NCBI GenBank assembly: GCA_003216465.1
Contig: QCIU01000002.1
Span: 1 to 64,000, forward strand
Direction of reading: 5' to 3'
Source: Prochlorococcus sp. AG-402-N10
Lineage (GTDB): Bacteria; Cyanobacteriota; Cyanobacteriia; PCC-6307; Cyanobiaceae
Length of the DNA stretch: 64,000 nt
Every line of letters begins with the position of its first letter. The stretch's first letter is position 1. A program made the translations under genes and the position numbers. Shown one piece after another: positions 55,215 through 64,000 of the stretch. The notes below the pieces were generated by a model. The model saw nothing but the letters and a program-made list of their open reading frames with translations, was not told where the DNA came from and did no database searches.

Positions 55215-56543
55215 TTAAAGAGCTCCGGATGCCGTTGAGTCTATTATTCCTCCAAGATGAGTTGTAATATTAAGAGCACTAATTACATTATCTTTTTGAG
55301 GATCATTAAATATATCAATAATAGTTATACCTCCATTACCTTGTTTTATCATCCAGATGTTTGAAAAATCAAGTCCTAATATATTACAAATAAGGGTTTT
55401 GTTGACTGCATCATGTGCTACTAATAAGGTCAAATCTTTATTCTTTTGAGCTAAACATATTTCTCCCCAAGCCTTAACTGACCTTTCAGAAACTTCTTTA
55501 ATACTTTCACCCTCCGGCATTATTACCTCTTCAGGTTTCTCATGCCAATTTTTTAGTAATTTCGGCCATTGTTTCTTGATTTCATTTTCTAATTTGCCTT
55601 CCCATAATCCATGGCTAATCTCTACTAATTTTTCAATTTTTGTTATTTCTAAATTTGAGTTATTTTGAAGAATTATTTGTGCTGTTTCATATGGTCTATC
55701 CATTGAACTTGAAAATGCTTTGTTGAAGTTTATTTCTTTCAAATATTTAGAAGCCTTTTTTGCCTGATTTTTGCCATTGCTATTTAATGGGATATTTATT
55801 TGTCCCTGGAATCGACCCTCTTTATTCCAGTTGGTTTCCCCATGCCTCACAAGGAATATTCTAGAATCTCCAATCTGATCAGGTATTTTTTTATTTAGAT
55901 GAGAGGTTTGATTTAAACATTCAACTTGTGTTTTATAGGAATTTCTTTGTTTTAAGATATTAAGGATAGAAAAAGAAGCATTATCCAACTTAATTTTTCT
56001 AAAACCTTTTTTAGGTCTTCCAATTAATGAGAGAATCAAACATCTAAGAATTGCATTGTGACCAATTATTAATATGTTAGCCTCATCTTTTTCTAAATAG
56101 ATTTTTATAATATTTTTAATAAATTTATTCGCCTGGTCATATAGTTCTTGAATAGGTTGATAAGATAAGTTCTTATCATTTTTTAACTTCAAAGATTCAG
56201 GATCATTTTTCCAAAGAAGATAATTTTCTGGATATTTATTTTTTATTTCTTTGATAGTTAAACCAGACCAGGAACTAAGATTCACCTCTAATAAATTCTT
56301 GTCATAAATAATATTGTGTTTCACTTTTAAATTTTTCTGAATAGTTTTGGCAGTCTCGGCTGCCCTAACAAGTGGAGACGAATATATTTTGTTGAAATTG
56401 ATACCTGATAATGCTTCCCCAGACATAAATGCCTGCTCATAACCCTTATCTGTTAAATATGAATCATCTGTCCTTCCTTGAATTAAGCCTTTTTCATTAA
56501 AACTGCTAAGTCCGTGTCTAACTAATACTAATCTGATACTCAT
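55215..56543 (-). CDS. Tandem histidine phosphatase (two phosphoglycerate-mutase domains)
   Basis: From ATG 56543 the 442-residue protein contains two complete domains. The first begins LVLVRHGLSSFNEKG with His10, and has a second His in IIGHNA near 162. The second begins IFLVRHGETNWNKEGRFQGQ with His234, and has its partner in VAHDAVNK. Each domain also carries an Arg-rich SSPLVRAAET/SSSMDRPYET segment. Substrates are unknown: sugar phosphatase, cobalamin-linked CobC or a carboxyarabinitol-phosphate phosphatase are all possible. An upstream ATG (56561) adds six residues. It probably shares a transcript with the dihydroorotase-like gene. Confidence 0.9.
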   Translation of the reverse strand: MSIRLVLVRHGLSSFNEKGLIQGRTDDSYLTDKGYEQAFMSGEALSGINFNKIYSSPLVRAAETAKTIQKNLKVKHNIIYDKNLLEVNLSSWSGLTIKEIKNKYPENYLLWKNDPESLKLKNDKNLSYQPIQELYDQANKFIKNIIKIYLEKDEANILIIGHNAILRCLILSLIGRPKKGFRKIKLDNASFSILNILKQRNSYKTQVECLNQTSHLNKKIPDQIGDSRIFLVRHGETNWNKEGRFQGQINIPLNSNGKNQAKKASKYLKEINFNKAFSSSMDRPYETAQIILQNNSNLEITKIEKLVEISHGLWEGKLENEIKKQWPKLLKNWHEKPEEVIMPEGESIKEVSERSVKAWGEICLAQKNKDLTLLVAHDAVNKTLICNILGLDFSNIWMIKQGNGGITIIDIFNDPQKDNVISALNITTHLGGIIDSTASGAL

Positions 56544-56659
56544 TAAATAGTTTAGAATCAAAGTATTTTTATCATCTCATAGCATGATAATAATAAGTAT
56601 ATGATTATAAGAAATTCAATTAAAACTAAATTTAGTTTTTATATTTTATTATCAAATAT

Positions 56660-58018
56660 ATGAATAAAAATATTTCTAAGACAAAATTATTTTTGGCATT
56701 TATTTCCTTAATCATAACTATTTTTGTGTGGCAACAAGGCCTTAGAGATAGCCTTAATCGTCCATCAGTTAGCTTTGATATAAGTCAAAAAGAAAAAGAA
56801 ATTGCGGAATTAGCTTTGCCTGCAGTACCAATAAATTTGAAGAACCTTTTAATTACAAATGAACCTCTCGAAGAGATTAAGATTTCTCTCTCTGAGGTTC
56901 CCTTTGAGGAATTAACAGAAAGGAATAAATTTATTTGGATAATTTCTTCCAAAAAAAATGAGATAGCCCTCAACGATGAATATCTTAATAGCTTTGAAAA
57001 TAAAAACTATAAACTAGTATTAGAAAATTTAAGTAGAAGTTATTTAGATAATTCCTATACACTTAATGATAATTTACTTGAATACTTTAAAAAGGATAGA
57101 TTTCTTTATCACTTATTAAGTAAAAGATTTGATCTTGATGACAGTGAATTGATAACAAATAAACTTTCAAAAGAAATGTTTTTAAAAATAATAGTTATTA
57201 GATTCACTCCTCTATTATTAATTTTTAGCGGCTCAATACTAGTGCTAAGAACATTACTGAGTCTTGTAGCTTTAAAAAAAGTTGAATGGAAAGAATTCAA
57301 GCCACTAGATTTAAATTTGTTAGATATGGTTCTTTTGATATCAGGAGGATTTGTTGTTTTAGGAGAAGTTATTTCACCTTTATTTTCAATTACCCTAGTT
57401 CAGTTATTAGCATCTAATCTATCAATTGAGTTAACGCAATCATTAAAAATATTTTTTGGATATTTATTTATGGCAATACCACCTTTATTGATTATTTATT
57501 ATCAAATAAAATCTTTTGATAATATATTTATCTTTCAAAAAGATTATTTCCAATTCAATTTTTTACCTATCAAAGATTCTGTATTTCAAGGATTTAAAGG
57601 ATTTTTAATGATAATACCTTTTGTTCTGTTGGTATCATTGATTATGAATTTTTTAATTGATAATCAAAATGGTAGTAATCCTTTGCTAGAGATAGTTTTA
57701 AATAATAATAATTATCTTTCATTTATAATATTATTTTTAACAACCACATTTTTAGCTCCATTTTTTGAAGAGGTTGTTTTTCGTGGGGTTTTGCTCCCAA
57801 TCTTATCAAGAGAATTTGGGATAAGTTTAGGCATTATAATTTCTGCTTTTATATTTGCCTTGGCGCATTTGAGCATCGGTGAAATGCTCCCATTGTTTAC
57901 ATTAGGCATAGGACTAGGAGTTACAAGACTTATTTCAGGAAGATTAGCTTCTTCTGTGATTATGCATTCTTTGTGGAATGGAATGACGTTTTTGAATTTA
58001 TTTTTATTGAGAACCTAA
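56660..58018 (+). CDS. CPBP-family intramembrane metalloprotease (CAAX protease-like)
   Basis: The 452-residue protein has an N-terminal hydrophobic segment, a soluble acidic region (about 30-170), then about eight hydrophobic segments. The Abi/CPBP motifs are intact: FFEEVVFRG with Glu-Glu-x-x-x-Arg near residue 372, FALAHLSIG with His near 405, and MHSLWNGMTF with His and Asn near 440. The large soluble insert between the first helix and the rest is unusual for small members of the family, but typical of cyanobacterial homologues. The substrate is unknown. ATG start. Confidence 0.86.
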   Translation: MNKNISKTKLFLAFISLIITIFVWQQGLRDSLNRPSVSFDISQKEKEIAELALPAVPINLKNLLITNEPLEEIKISLSEVPFEELTERNKFIWIISSKKNEIALNDEYLNSFENKNYKLVLENLSRSYLDNSYTLNDNLLEYFKKDRFLYHLLSKRFDLDDSELITNKLSKEMFLKIIVIRFTPLLLIFSGSILVLRTLLSLVALKKVEWKEFKPLDLNLLDMVLLISGGFVVLGEVISPLFSITLVQLLASNLSIELTQSLKIFFGYLFMAIPPLLIIYYQIKSFDNIFIFQKDYFQFNFLPIKDSVFQGFKGFLMIIPFVLLVSLIMNFLIDNQNGSNPLLEIVLNNNNYLSFIILFLTTTFLAPFFEEVVFRGVLLPILSREFGISLGIIISAFIFALAHLSIGEMLPLFTLGIGLGVTRLISGRLASSVIMHSLWNGMTFLNLFLLRT

Positions 58019-58104
58019 AAAGATTAATTTATATTACTTGCAAATTAATTTAAAAAATGTTTACTTAATAAATAATACTTCTTTTATTTCTAAAATTCCG
58101 AGAG

Positions 58105-58536
58105 ATGAATATATATAAGAATGAAAATTCTTTAAAAAAAATCCTTATTAATACTAATAAAATAAATTCAAAAAATATATCGTTATTTAGTTTAAAATTA
58201 ACTCATAAAATATTTGATAGTATAAATATTTCTTTATTAATTTTAATTTTTATTTTATCTTTTTTATCTTTTGATAGTCAAAGAAAATGGACAAGCATAT
58301 ATAAAAAATTGGCTAAGACAAGATCAAATAATAATAATCTTATAGACAACATATCTAAGACTGAAGAATTCTATATGAATGAAATTGAGACATTAAATAC
58401 ATTTAAAAAAACCACTCCAAAAGATTTAATCTACATTAATAAGGAAATTAAGATTCTGAGAAAAAATAATTTAAATAAAAAAATAAAAATTATCTACGAT
58501 GGATTAAAAGATAGTAAATATCTAAGAGGTTATTAA
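58105..58536 (+). CDS. FtsL-like bitopic protein upstream of ftsI
   Basis: The 143-residue protein has a basic cytoplasmic N-terminus, a single hydrophobic segment at about 40-56 (INISLLILIFILSFLSF), then an extracytoplasmic helical region (WTSIYKKLAKTRSNNNNLIDNI, then FYMNEIETLNTF). This is the topology of FtsL, a small divisome subunit, and in many bacteria ftsL lies directly upstream of ftsI. FtsL proteins share little sequence, so the call rests on topology and context. ATG start at 58105. The stop shares TAATG with the ftsI start. Confidence 0.62.
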   Translation: MNIYKNENSLKKILINTNKINSKNISLFSLKLTHKIFDSINISLLILIFILSFLSFDSQRKWTSIYKKLAKTRSNNNNLIDNISKTEEFYMNEIETLNTFKKTTPKDLIYINKEIKILRKNNLNKKIKIIYDGLKDSKYLRGY

Positions 58537-60287
58537 TGAAAAGATATAAGAAAATTGTACATTTAGTACCTCTAGAAGCTGGAAGGTTTAAGTTCGCATA
58601 TATATTTTGTTTAATATTAATTTTTGGTCTTTTTGGCAGGCTTGTAAACTTACAGGTTTTTAGTTCTTCTGACTTACAAAAAAAAGCTAGGTTAATTCAA
58701 TTAACCAAAATTAGTACCCTTAACAGGAGAAGATCAATAGTAGATAGGAATAATAGGTTGATTGCTTATGACAAACCTCTATATAAATTATGGGCTCATC
58801 CCAAATACTTTAACTTCCCTGGAGATGCTACTACTAGATTAAGAAGTATTGATGAAGTGGTTAATAAATTATTGCCGATTTTGAATGTAAAAGATGAAAT
58901 TCTCCTTTCAAAGTTTGCAAATAAAATGACGGGTATCGAATTGATGGATGAAATAACAGAGAATCAAGCAAGAAAGATTAAAAACCTTCATATAAGTGGA
59001 CTTGATTTGGTTAAATATTCCCAAAGATATTATCCTCAACGCAATTTGTATTCAAATCTTATTGGGTTTGTTAATTATGAGAATAAAGGTTCAGCTGGTT
59101 TAGAACTGCATTTGGATAATCAGATCAAAGTAGTTAATAAAAGTAATTTGGTAAAGAAAGGAGGAGATGGAACTCCTCTTCCAGATAATTCAGGCCCAAG
59201 AGATTTTATTAATGATTACAAAAGGTTAGGGTTAACAATTGATTCAAGATTACAAAAAGCTTCATTTCATTCATTGAGTAAACAGGTAATTAAGTGGGGA
59301 GCAAAGAAAGGCTTTGCAATAGTTATGAATGTAAATAATGGCGAAATTTTATCATTAGTTTCAATCCCATCTTATGATCCAAATAAATATTGGGAGTATG
59401 ATTCTGAGATTTTTAAAGGTTGGTATTCTCAAGACTTATTTGAACCAGGCTCAACTTTTAAACCGATAAATCTAGCCTTAGCATTACAGGAAAAAGTAAT
59501 TAAAAAAGATGGTTTTGTTGAAGATAATGGGAAGATAAATGTTGGAGGATGGACTCTCTCGAATTGGGATAAGAGAGGAAATGGATATATCGATTATCCT
59601 AAAGTCTTACAAGTTTCAAGCAATGTTGGGATGGTAAAAATAATGAAAAATTTGCCTCCCAAAACTTATTGGAATTGGCTTAACAAATTAGGAATTAGCA
59701 AAAGTTTAGAAACGGATTTATTTGAATCAACAGCAGGTCAATTAAAGTCAAAAGATATTTTTGTTAGTCAACCAATTGAGCCCGCAGTAGCATCTTTTGG
59801 AAAGGGATTTTCAATCTCTCCATTGAAATTAGCCCAACTACATGCTGTCCTAGCTAATGGGGGGAGTGAAGTTATTCCACATGTAACCGTAAATTTTAAA
59901 GATCACCTTAGAAACAATTCTCAAAAAGAAATCTTTTCTAATGAGGTCTCCAAAATTGTTCTTGAATGGATGGAGAGTGTTGTGAATAATGGCAGTGGAG
60001 TTGGAGCAAAAATTGATGGATATAGAATTGGAGGAAAAACTGGGACTTCTCAAAAGGCAATTAATGGAAGATATACAAAAAAGAAAGCTTGCAGTTTTGT
60101 AGCTACTTTTCCTATAAACAATCCAAAGTATGTTGTTCTAGTTATCGTTGACGAACCCTCTAAAGCATACGCATATGGATCAACAGTCGCAGTGCCAGTT
60201 GCTAAAGAAATTATTGAAAGTTTAATTGTTATTGAAAAAATACCGCCACAAATTGAAAACAATAAAATAATTGTTAAAAAACCCTAA
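58536..60287 (+). CDS. ftsI: Penicillin-binding protein 3-type transpeptidase FtsI
   Basis: Septal peptidoglycan transpeptidase. The 583-residue protein has one membrane segment near residues 19-38, a dimerisation domain (NRRRSIVDRNNRLIAYDKPLY, then RYYPQRNLYSNLIGFVN), and a transpeptidase domain. The last has Ser306-Thr-Phe-Lys309 (active-site Ser in EPGSTFKP), SSN near residue 362 and Lys501-Thr-Gly-Thr504. ATG start overlaps the upstream stop (TAATG), implying coupled translation with the FtsL-like gene. tal follows after 90 bases. Confidence 0.95.
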   Translation: MKRYKKIVHLVPLEAGRFKFAYIFCLILIFGLFGRLVNLQVFSSSDLQKKARLIQLTKISTLNRRRSIVDRNNRLIAYDKPLYKLWAHPKYFNFPGDATTRLRSIDEVVNKLLPILNVKDEILLSKFANKMTGIELMDEITENQARKIKNLHISGLDLVKYSQRYYPQRNLYSNLIGFVNYENKGSAGLELHLDNQIKVVNKSNLVKKGGDGTPLPDNSGPRDFINDYKRLGLTIDSRLQKASFHSLSKQVIKWGAKKGFAIVMNVNNGEILSLVSIPSYDPNKYWEYDSEIFKGWYSQDLFEPGSTFKPINLALALQEKVIKKDGFVEDNGKINVGGWTLSNWDKRGNGYIDYPKVLQVSSNVGMVKIMKNLPPKTYWNWLNKLGISKSLETDLFESTAGQLKSKDIFVSQPIEPAVASFGKGFSISPLKLAQLHAVLANGGSEVIPHVTVNFKDHLRNNSQKEIFSNEVSKIVLEWMESVVNNGSGVGAKIDGYRIGGKTGTSQKAINGRYTKKKACSFVATFPINNPKYVVLVIVDEPSKAYAYGSTVAVPVAKEIIESLIVIEKIPPQIENNKIIVKKP

Positions 60288-60377
60288 AATTATATGATTT
60301 TTTAGTTAATAATTTCATTATTTGATGATTTCACTTGGAATTGAAGCTAACGTGAAGATATATATGACTATCCAGAC

Positions 60378-61379
60378 ATGAAATCAATTTTAGAACAACT
60401 ATCTTCTATTACTGTTGTTGTTGCTGATACTGGAGATTTAGATGCGATTAAAAAGTTTCAACCTAGAGATGCTACTACTAACCCATCTCTAATATTAGCT
60501 GCGGCTAAGAATCCTGATTATGTAAAATTAATAGATCAAGCTTTGGAAAGTTCAAAAAAATCCTTACTTTCGGGCTTCTCTGAAAGTGAATTAATTAAAG
60601 AGGCTATTGATCAGGTATCAGTTTTTTTTGGCAAAGAGATTCTAAATCTTATCTCAGGGAGAGTGTCTACAGAAGTGGATGCAAGACTTAGTTTTGACAC
60701 TGAAGCCACAGTTGAGAAGGCGAGAAAGTTAATAAATCATTATAAAACTTTTGGAATAGATAAAGAAAGAATTTTGATTAAGATTGCTTCAACCTGGGAA
60801 GGAATTAAAGCCGCTGAAATTTTAGAAAAAGAAGGCATTAAATGCAATTTAACTTTACTTTTTAACTTCTGCCAAGCCGTAGCCTGCGCGAATGCAAAAA
60901 TCACCTTAATATCCCCTTTTGTAGGTCGAATTTTAGATTGGCATAAAGCTAAAACGGGTAAAGATAATTTTTCAGGGTATGAGGATCCAGGAGTTATCTC
61001 AGTAACTAAAATTTATAATTACTTTAAAGAAAAGGGATTCAAAACTGAAGTAATGGGAGCAAGCTTCAGAAATGTTGATGAAATAAAAGAATTAGCAGGA
61101 TGTGACCTTCTAACTATTGCGCCAAAATTTTTAGATCAATTAAAAAGAGAAGAAGGAGAATTAATTAAAAAATTAGATGGAAATATTCAATCTAATAACT
61201 CTATTGATTATAAATTTGATGAGAAGGATTTCAGATTAACTATGTTAGAGGATCAAATGGCAAGTGAGAAGCTTAGTGAAGGAATTACAGGCTTCAGTAA
61301 GGCAATAGAAGAATTAGAAGAATTGCTAATAAAAAGATTAGCAGAAATCAAAAATCAAAAATTAATTTCTGCAACTTAA
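60378..61379 (+). CDS. tal: Transaldolase
   Basis: Pentose phosphate enzyme that exchanges three-carbon units. The 333-residue protein is of the TalB type. It has [27 protein letters not shown] near residue 14, [14 protein letters not shown] near residue 95, the Schiff-base Lys in [12 protein letters not shown] near residue 135, and [10 protein letters not shown] near residue 180. In marine cyanobacteria transaldolase runs carbon oxidation at night, and a cyanophage homologue is well known; this host copy is in a normal chromosomal context. ATG start. Confidence 0.96.
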   Translation: MKSILEQLSSITVVVADTGDLDAIKKFQPRDATTNPSLILAAAKNPDYVKLIDQALESSKKSLLSGFSESELIKEAIDQVSVFFGKEILNLISGRVSTEVDARLSFDTEATVEKARKLINHYKTFGIDKERILIKIASTWEGIKAAEILEKEGIKCNLTLLFNFCQAVACANAKITLISPFVGRILDWHKAKTGKDNFSGYEDPGVISVTKIYNYFKEKGFKTEVMGASFRNVDEIKELAGCDLLTIAPKFLDQLKREEGELIKKLDGNIQSNNSIDYKFDEKDFRLTMLEDQMASEKLSEGITGFSKAIEELEELLIKRLAEIKNQKLISAT

Positions 61380-61404
61380 ATTTCATCTTTCTAAAATATA
61401 AAAA

Positions 61405-62538
61405 TTAACTGTCGCTATAAGTTAAAAGTCTTTTTATGACTCTTTTTGCGATGTCTTCATAATTCATTTGACCTGATAATATTTGAGCGATTCTTTGAGG
61501 AGCTGTTCTGCGTTTAATACCTAGTTGATAACCCGTTCGAGGGAATCTGTAAAAAATTTGAGCAATTCTCCTTCCCCATGCCATGGATTTCCCCCATTCA
61601 TCGTTAATAAGTGCTGTGTAATTGTTTAAATCATAATTATCATTGGATAAACATTGATCTATACTTTCTGCGGCATAATGACTACTAATTAAAGAGGGTC
61701 TTATACCTTCAGCTAAAAATGGATCGCATAGGGATGCTGCATCTCCAACTGCAATCACCCTATTCCCATTAAGTTTGTGTATACCATTCCAAATTCTTAA
61801 TTTTTTTTGAACTACTTTAAATGATAAGTCTTCAAACCCGAAACTTTTTATTATTTTATTATTGAGCTCTTCATCTACTAGAAGTTTATTATTTATAAAA
61901 GTCCCTATTCCAATATTGACACTGTCTTTTAATGGAAATGCCCAAGCAAATCCATACTTAACAAATCCAAACTCAAATCGTACTGCATCTTTAGGGATAT
62001 CGCCTAATCCTTTTAATCTTACGGCAATAGTGTTAGCAAATTTAGGTTTTCTTGGACCTAAGTTGAAATATCCAGCCCATTGAGACTGCGAACCATCAGC
62101 AATAACAAGGAATTTAGATTTATAAGTAACTTGATTGCTGCATTTAATTATCCAAGTCTTATCTTCTTGAATTATTTTTTCAACATATGCTGGCCTTACG
62201 ATCTCCATGCCATACTTTTGAGATTCATTAAGTAATAATTTATCTAATTTTTCTCTTCTAATAATCCAAAAAGGTGATTCTCCAGAAAGGTCAGCGATAA
62301 CATTATCAGAGGATTTCCATCTGAATTCAACATTCCTAATCTTAGATTCTATTGCTTGATCTATATCTATCGGTAGAAATTTTTTCATTGAGGATGCTAT
62401 ACCTCCTGCGCATGGTTTAATATTTCCTAATTTTTCTTTTTCTATAATAAGAACAGAATATCCTTTTCTTGATAAGTTTAGAGCAGTCGAAGATCCTGAT
62501 AGTCCGCCGCCAATAATTATGACGTCAAATTCCTTCAA
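61405..62538 (-). CDS. Geranylgeranyl reductase-family FAD-dependent oxidoreductase
   Basis: The 377-residue protein has the FAD-binding [21 protein letters not shown] near residue 6. [11 protein letters not shown] near 41 matches the KPCGG part of geranylgeranyl reductases, and [15 protein letters not shown] lies near 268. It differs from the standard ChlP start, so it is probably a paralogue acting on another isoprenoid or quinone. The start is TTG at 62536-62538 overlapping the frr stop (TTGA), suggesting coupled translation. No ATG lies before residue 51. Confidence 0.84.
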   Translation of the reverse strand: MKEFDVIIIGGGLSGSSTALNLSRKGYSVLIIEKEKLGNIKPCAGGIASSMKKFLPIDIDQAIESKIRNVEFRWKSSDNVIADLSGESPFWIIRREKLDKLLLNESQKYGMEIVRPAYVEKIIQEDKTWIIKCSNQVTYKSKFLVIADGSQSQWAGYFNLGPRKPKFANTIAVRLKGLGDIPKDAVRFEFGFVKYGFAWAFPLKDSVNIGIGTFINNKLLVDEELNNKIIKSFGFEDLSFKVVQKKLRIWNGIHKLNGNRVIAVGDAASLCDPFLAEGIRPSLISSHYAAESIDQCLSNDNYDLNNYTALINDEWGKSMAWGRRIAQIFYRFPRTGYQLGIKRRTAPQRIAQILSGQMNYEDIAKRVIKRLLTYSDS

Positions 62539-63083
62539 ACTTTAAGTATTTCCTTCTCTTTTTCAGATAATTTGGTTTCTATTAAAGAAATATATTTGTC
62601 AGTAAATTTTTGTATTTCTAATTGATTATCTCTTGATTCATCTATTGATATTAAACCTTGCTTTTCATCTTTTTTCTCTTTTTCAATAGCATCTCTTCTA
62701 ACGTTTCTTAGAGCTACTTTACCTTCCTCTGCGTATTTGGAAGCTAACTTACAAAACTCTTTTCTTCTCTCCTCAGTTAGTGGGGGTACATTTATTCTTA
62801 TAACCTTCCCATCATTGTTAGGGGTCATACCTAAATCACTAATTGAGATTGCCTTTTCAATAGCTTGTAAGCAAGAAACATCAAAGGGTTGAATTGAAAT
62901 TGTTTGTGAATCTACAGTTGATATTGAGGCAAGTGATTTAATGGGGGTTTCTGCTCCATAGTATTCGACGCTAATTCTATCTAGTAATGATGCATTTGCT
63001 CGCCCAGTTCTTATAGTATTAAAGTTTCTTTGTGTGGCTTCAACACTTTTATTCATACTTGATTGAATTTCTTGTTTTTTCAT
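62535..63083 (-). CDS. frr: Ribosome recycling factor
   Basis: Splits post-termination ribosomes together with EF-G. The 182-residue protein has the [28 protein letters not shown] region, [34 protein letters not shown] and C-terminal coiled-coil helices typical of RRF. ATG start at 63083, 28 bases after pyrH, the standard pyrH-frr order. The stop overlaps the next gene's TTG start by four bases. Confidence 0.97.
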   Translation of the reverse strand: MKKQEIQSSMNKSVEATQRNFNTIRTGRANASLLDRISVEYYGAETPIKSLASISTVDSQTISIQPFDVSCLQAIEKAISISDLGMTPNNDGKVIRINVPPLTEERRKEFCKLASKYAEEGKVALRNVRRDAIEKEKKDEKQGLISIDESRDNQLEIQKFTDKYISLIETKLSEKEKEILKV

Positions 63084-63111
63084 AATTAGAAATTTGTAAT
63101 TTAGATAAGTT

Positions 63112-63816
63112 TTAACTTATTAAAGAACCTATATTGTCTCCTGAAACTGCTTTAGAGATATTCCCTTTTTTGAAAATATCAAAAACCATAATCGGAATAT
63201 TATTATCTTTGCAAAGAGCAATTGCAGTACTATCCATTACAGCAATTTCATCACTAAGAACTTGCTGATAACTAAGAGAGGAGTATTTTTTTGCTTTATT
63301 GAATTTATTTGGATCACAATCATAAACGCCATCAACTTTAGTAGCCTTCATTACAACTTCAGCATTTATCTCCGCGGCTCTCAAAGCAGCAGTTGTATCA
63401 GTAGTAAAAAATGGATTCCCACAACCGCCTCCAAATACTACAACTCTCCCTTTTTCTAAATGTCTCATTGCTCTTCTTCTAATATAAGGTTCAGCAATTT
63501 CTTGCATTTCTATCGCTGTTTGTACTCTAGTTTCTACACCAACTCTTTCTAATCCATCTTGAAGGGAAATAGCATTCATCACTGTGGCCAACATTCCTAC
63601 GTAATCTGCTGTAGCTCTATCCATACCATCAGCAGAACCTTTAAGGCCTCTAAAGATATTGCCACCGCCAACTACAATAGCGAGTTGAACATTATTTGCG
63701 ACTACTTTCTCTACATCTTCAGCAATTGATTGAACTATGGCGGGATCAATGCCATATGGCTTTTCACCCATTAGTGCTTCGCCACTTAGCTTTAAAAGAA
63801 CTCTTTTGTAAGTCAT
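63112..63816 (-). CDS. pyrH: UMP kinase
   Basis: Phosphorylates UMP to UDP in pyrimidine supply. The 234-residue hexameric bacterial type shows [13 protein letters not shown] near residue 5, [12 protein letters not shown] near residue 45, the [20 protein letters not shown] segment near 68 and [18 protein letters not shown] near 133. ATG start at 63816. About 131 bases separate it from the cobO end upstream on the same strand. frr follows. Confidence 0.97.
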   Translation of the reverse strand: MTYKRVLLKLSGEALMGEKPYGIDPAIVQSIAEDVEKVVANNVQLAIVVGGGNIFRGLKGSADGMDRATADYVGMLATVMNAISLQDGLERVGVETRVQTAIEMQEIAEPYIRRRAMRHLEKGRVVVFGGGCGNPFFTTDTTAALRAAEINAEVVMKATKVDGVYDCDPNKFNKAKKYSSLSYQQVLSDEIAVMDSTAIALCKDNNIPIMVFDIFKKGNISKAVSGDNIGSLIS

Positions 63817-63947
63817 TCCATAATGATACTTTTAAGACCATAGCAAGTAAAGATAAAGAATTACTTTTTTAAGATGATATTGCTTGCGTCTTTAAACATT
63901 TCTCTATCGGAGAATAGATAAATGAATAAAAATTGTGTTTAACTATT

Positions 63948-64000
63948 TTAAAATTCGATACAAGCTTGAGCTTTAATGCCTTGTTCTTTAAATGGGTGTC
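63948..64000 (-). CDS. cobO: 3' end of cob(I)yrinic acid a,c-diamide adenosyltransferase
   Basis: Only the last 16 codons and the TAA stop (63948-63950) lie in the window. They read HPFKEQGIKAQACIEF, which matches the conserved C-terminal HPF...GIKAQ.GIEF end of CobO/BtuR, the enzyme that adds the adenosyl group to the corrin. The start lies beyond the right edge. The call rests on this short segment and on remembered gene order upstream of pyrH. Confidence 0.75.
   Translation of the reverse strand, partial: HPFKEQGIKAQACIEF

Noticed and set aside
60378-61379. Cyanophage-derived transaldolase
   Set aside because: The full-length TalB-type sequence of 333 residues lies in a normal chromosomal context; phage copies are shorter.

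Overview
The window reads as a stretch of core chromosome from a high-light-adapted Prochlorococcus, or a very close marine picocyanobacterium. The DNA is strongly AT-rich and genes are packed with very short or overlapping junctions. It carries oxygenic photosynthesis genes (psaF, psaJ, petC, petA, psb27, and a high-light-inducible hli gene) together with cobalamin genes, plastoquinone/chlorophyll-type enzymes and cyanobacterial-only DUF families. I see no rRNA, CRISPR array, insertion sequence, prophage or integrase gene, so this is not an accessory island. The genus call comes from gene content and remembered gene order, not from a search.

Layout. 1-9.5 kb: the 3' end of an unknown gene, an orphan groEL with a Gly/Met repeat tail, an unlisted 59-residue membrane protein, fabG, ispD, an LD-carboxypeptidase, ubiA, ppx, a RodZ-like protein, cobM and lgt. 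9.5-20.8 kb: the petC-petA pair, a DUF3067 gene, tatC, rqcH, gmk, psaF-psaJ, tsaD-hli, a Na+/H+ antiporter, gltX, tRNA-Asp, an unusually GC-rich small gene, tRNA-Trp and rplS. 20.8-31.9 kb: map, a BioD/DRTGG protein, a DprA-like Rossmann protein, yajQ, a band-7 protein, hemL, xthA, several small unknowns, larC and a UPF0104 membrane protein. 31.9-40 kb: an iron permease, a G3E GTPase with a histidine-rich repeat, a pterin dehydratase, yjbQ, an M32 carboxypeptidase, ppa, hemC and the principal sigma factor. 40-52 kb: priA, a DUF3153 protein, argB, ssb, cobK-cutA, a PfkB kinase, purA, psb27 and proS. 52-64 kb: a second ppa, an ArsC/Spx protein, lepB, a degenerate dihydroorotase-like protein, a tandem histidine phosphatase, a CPBP protease, an FtsL-like protein with ftsI, tal, a geranylgeranyl-reductase-family protein, frr, pyrH and the end of cobO.

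Together the genes cover housekeeping (translation, chaperones, cell wall and division, transcription initiation), tetrapyrrole and cobalamin synthesis (hemL, hemC, cobM, cobK, cobO), photosynthetic electron transport and its maturation (petCA, tatC, psaFJ, psb27), and metal handling. I did not find a convincing new defence, secretion or mobile system. The observations most worth a second look are two soluble pyrophosphatases of which one has lost active-site residues, a dihydroorotase-like protein lacking its metal ligands, a likely FtsL upstream of ftsI, a possible leader peptide overlapping the hemL start, a Psb27 without a lipobox, and a small GC-rich gene between two tRNAs.
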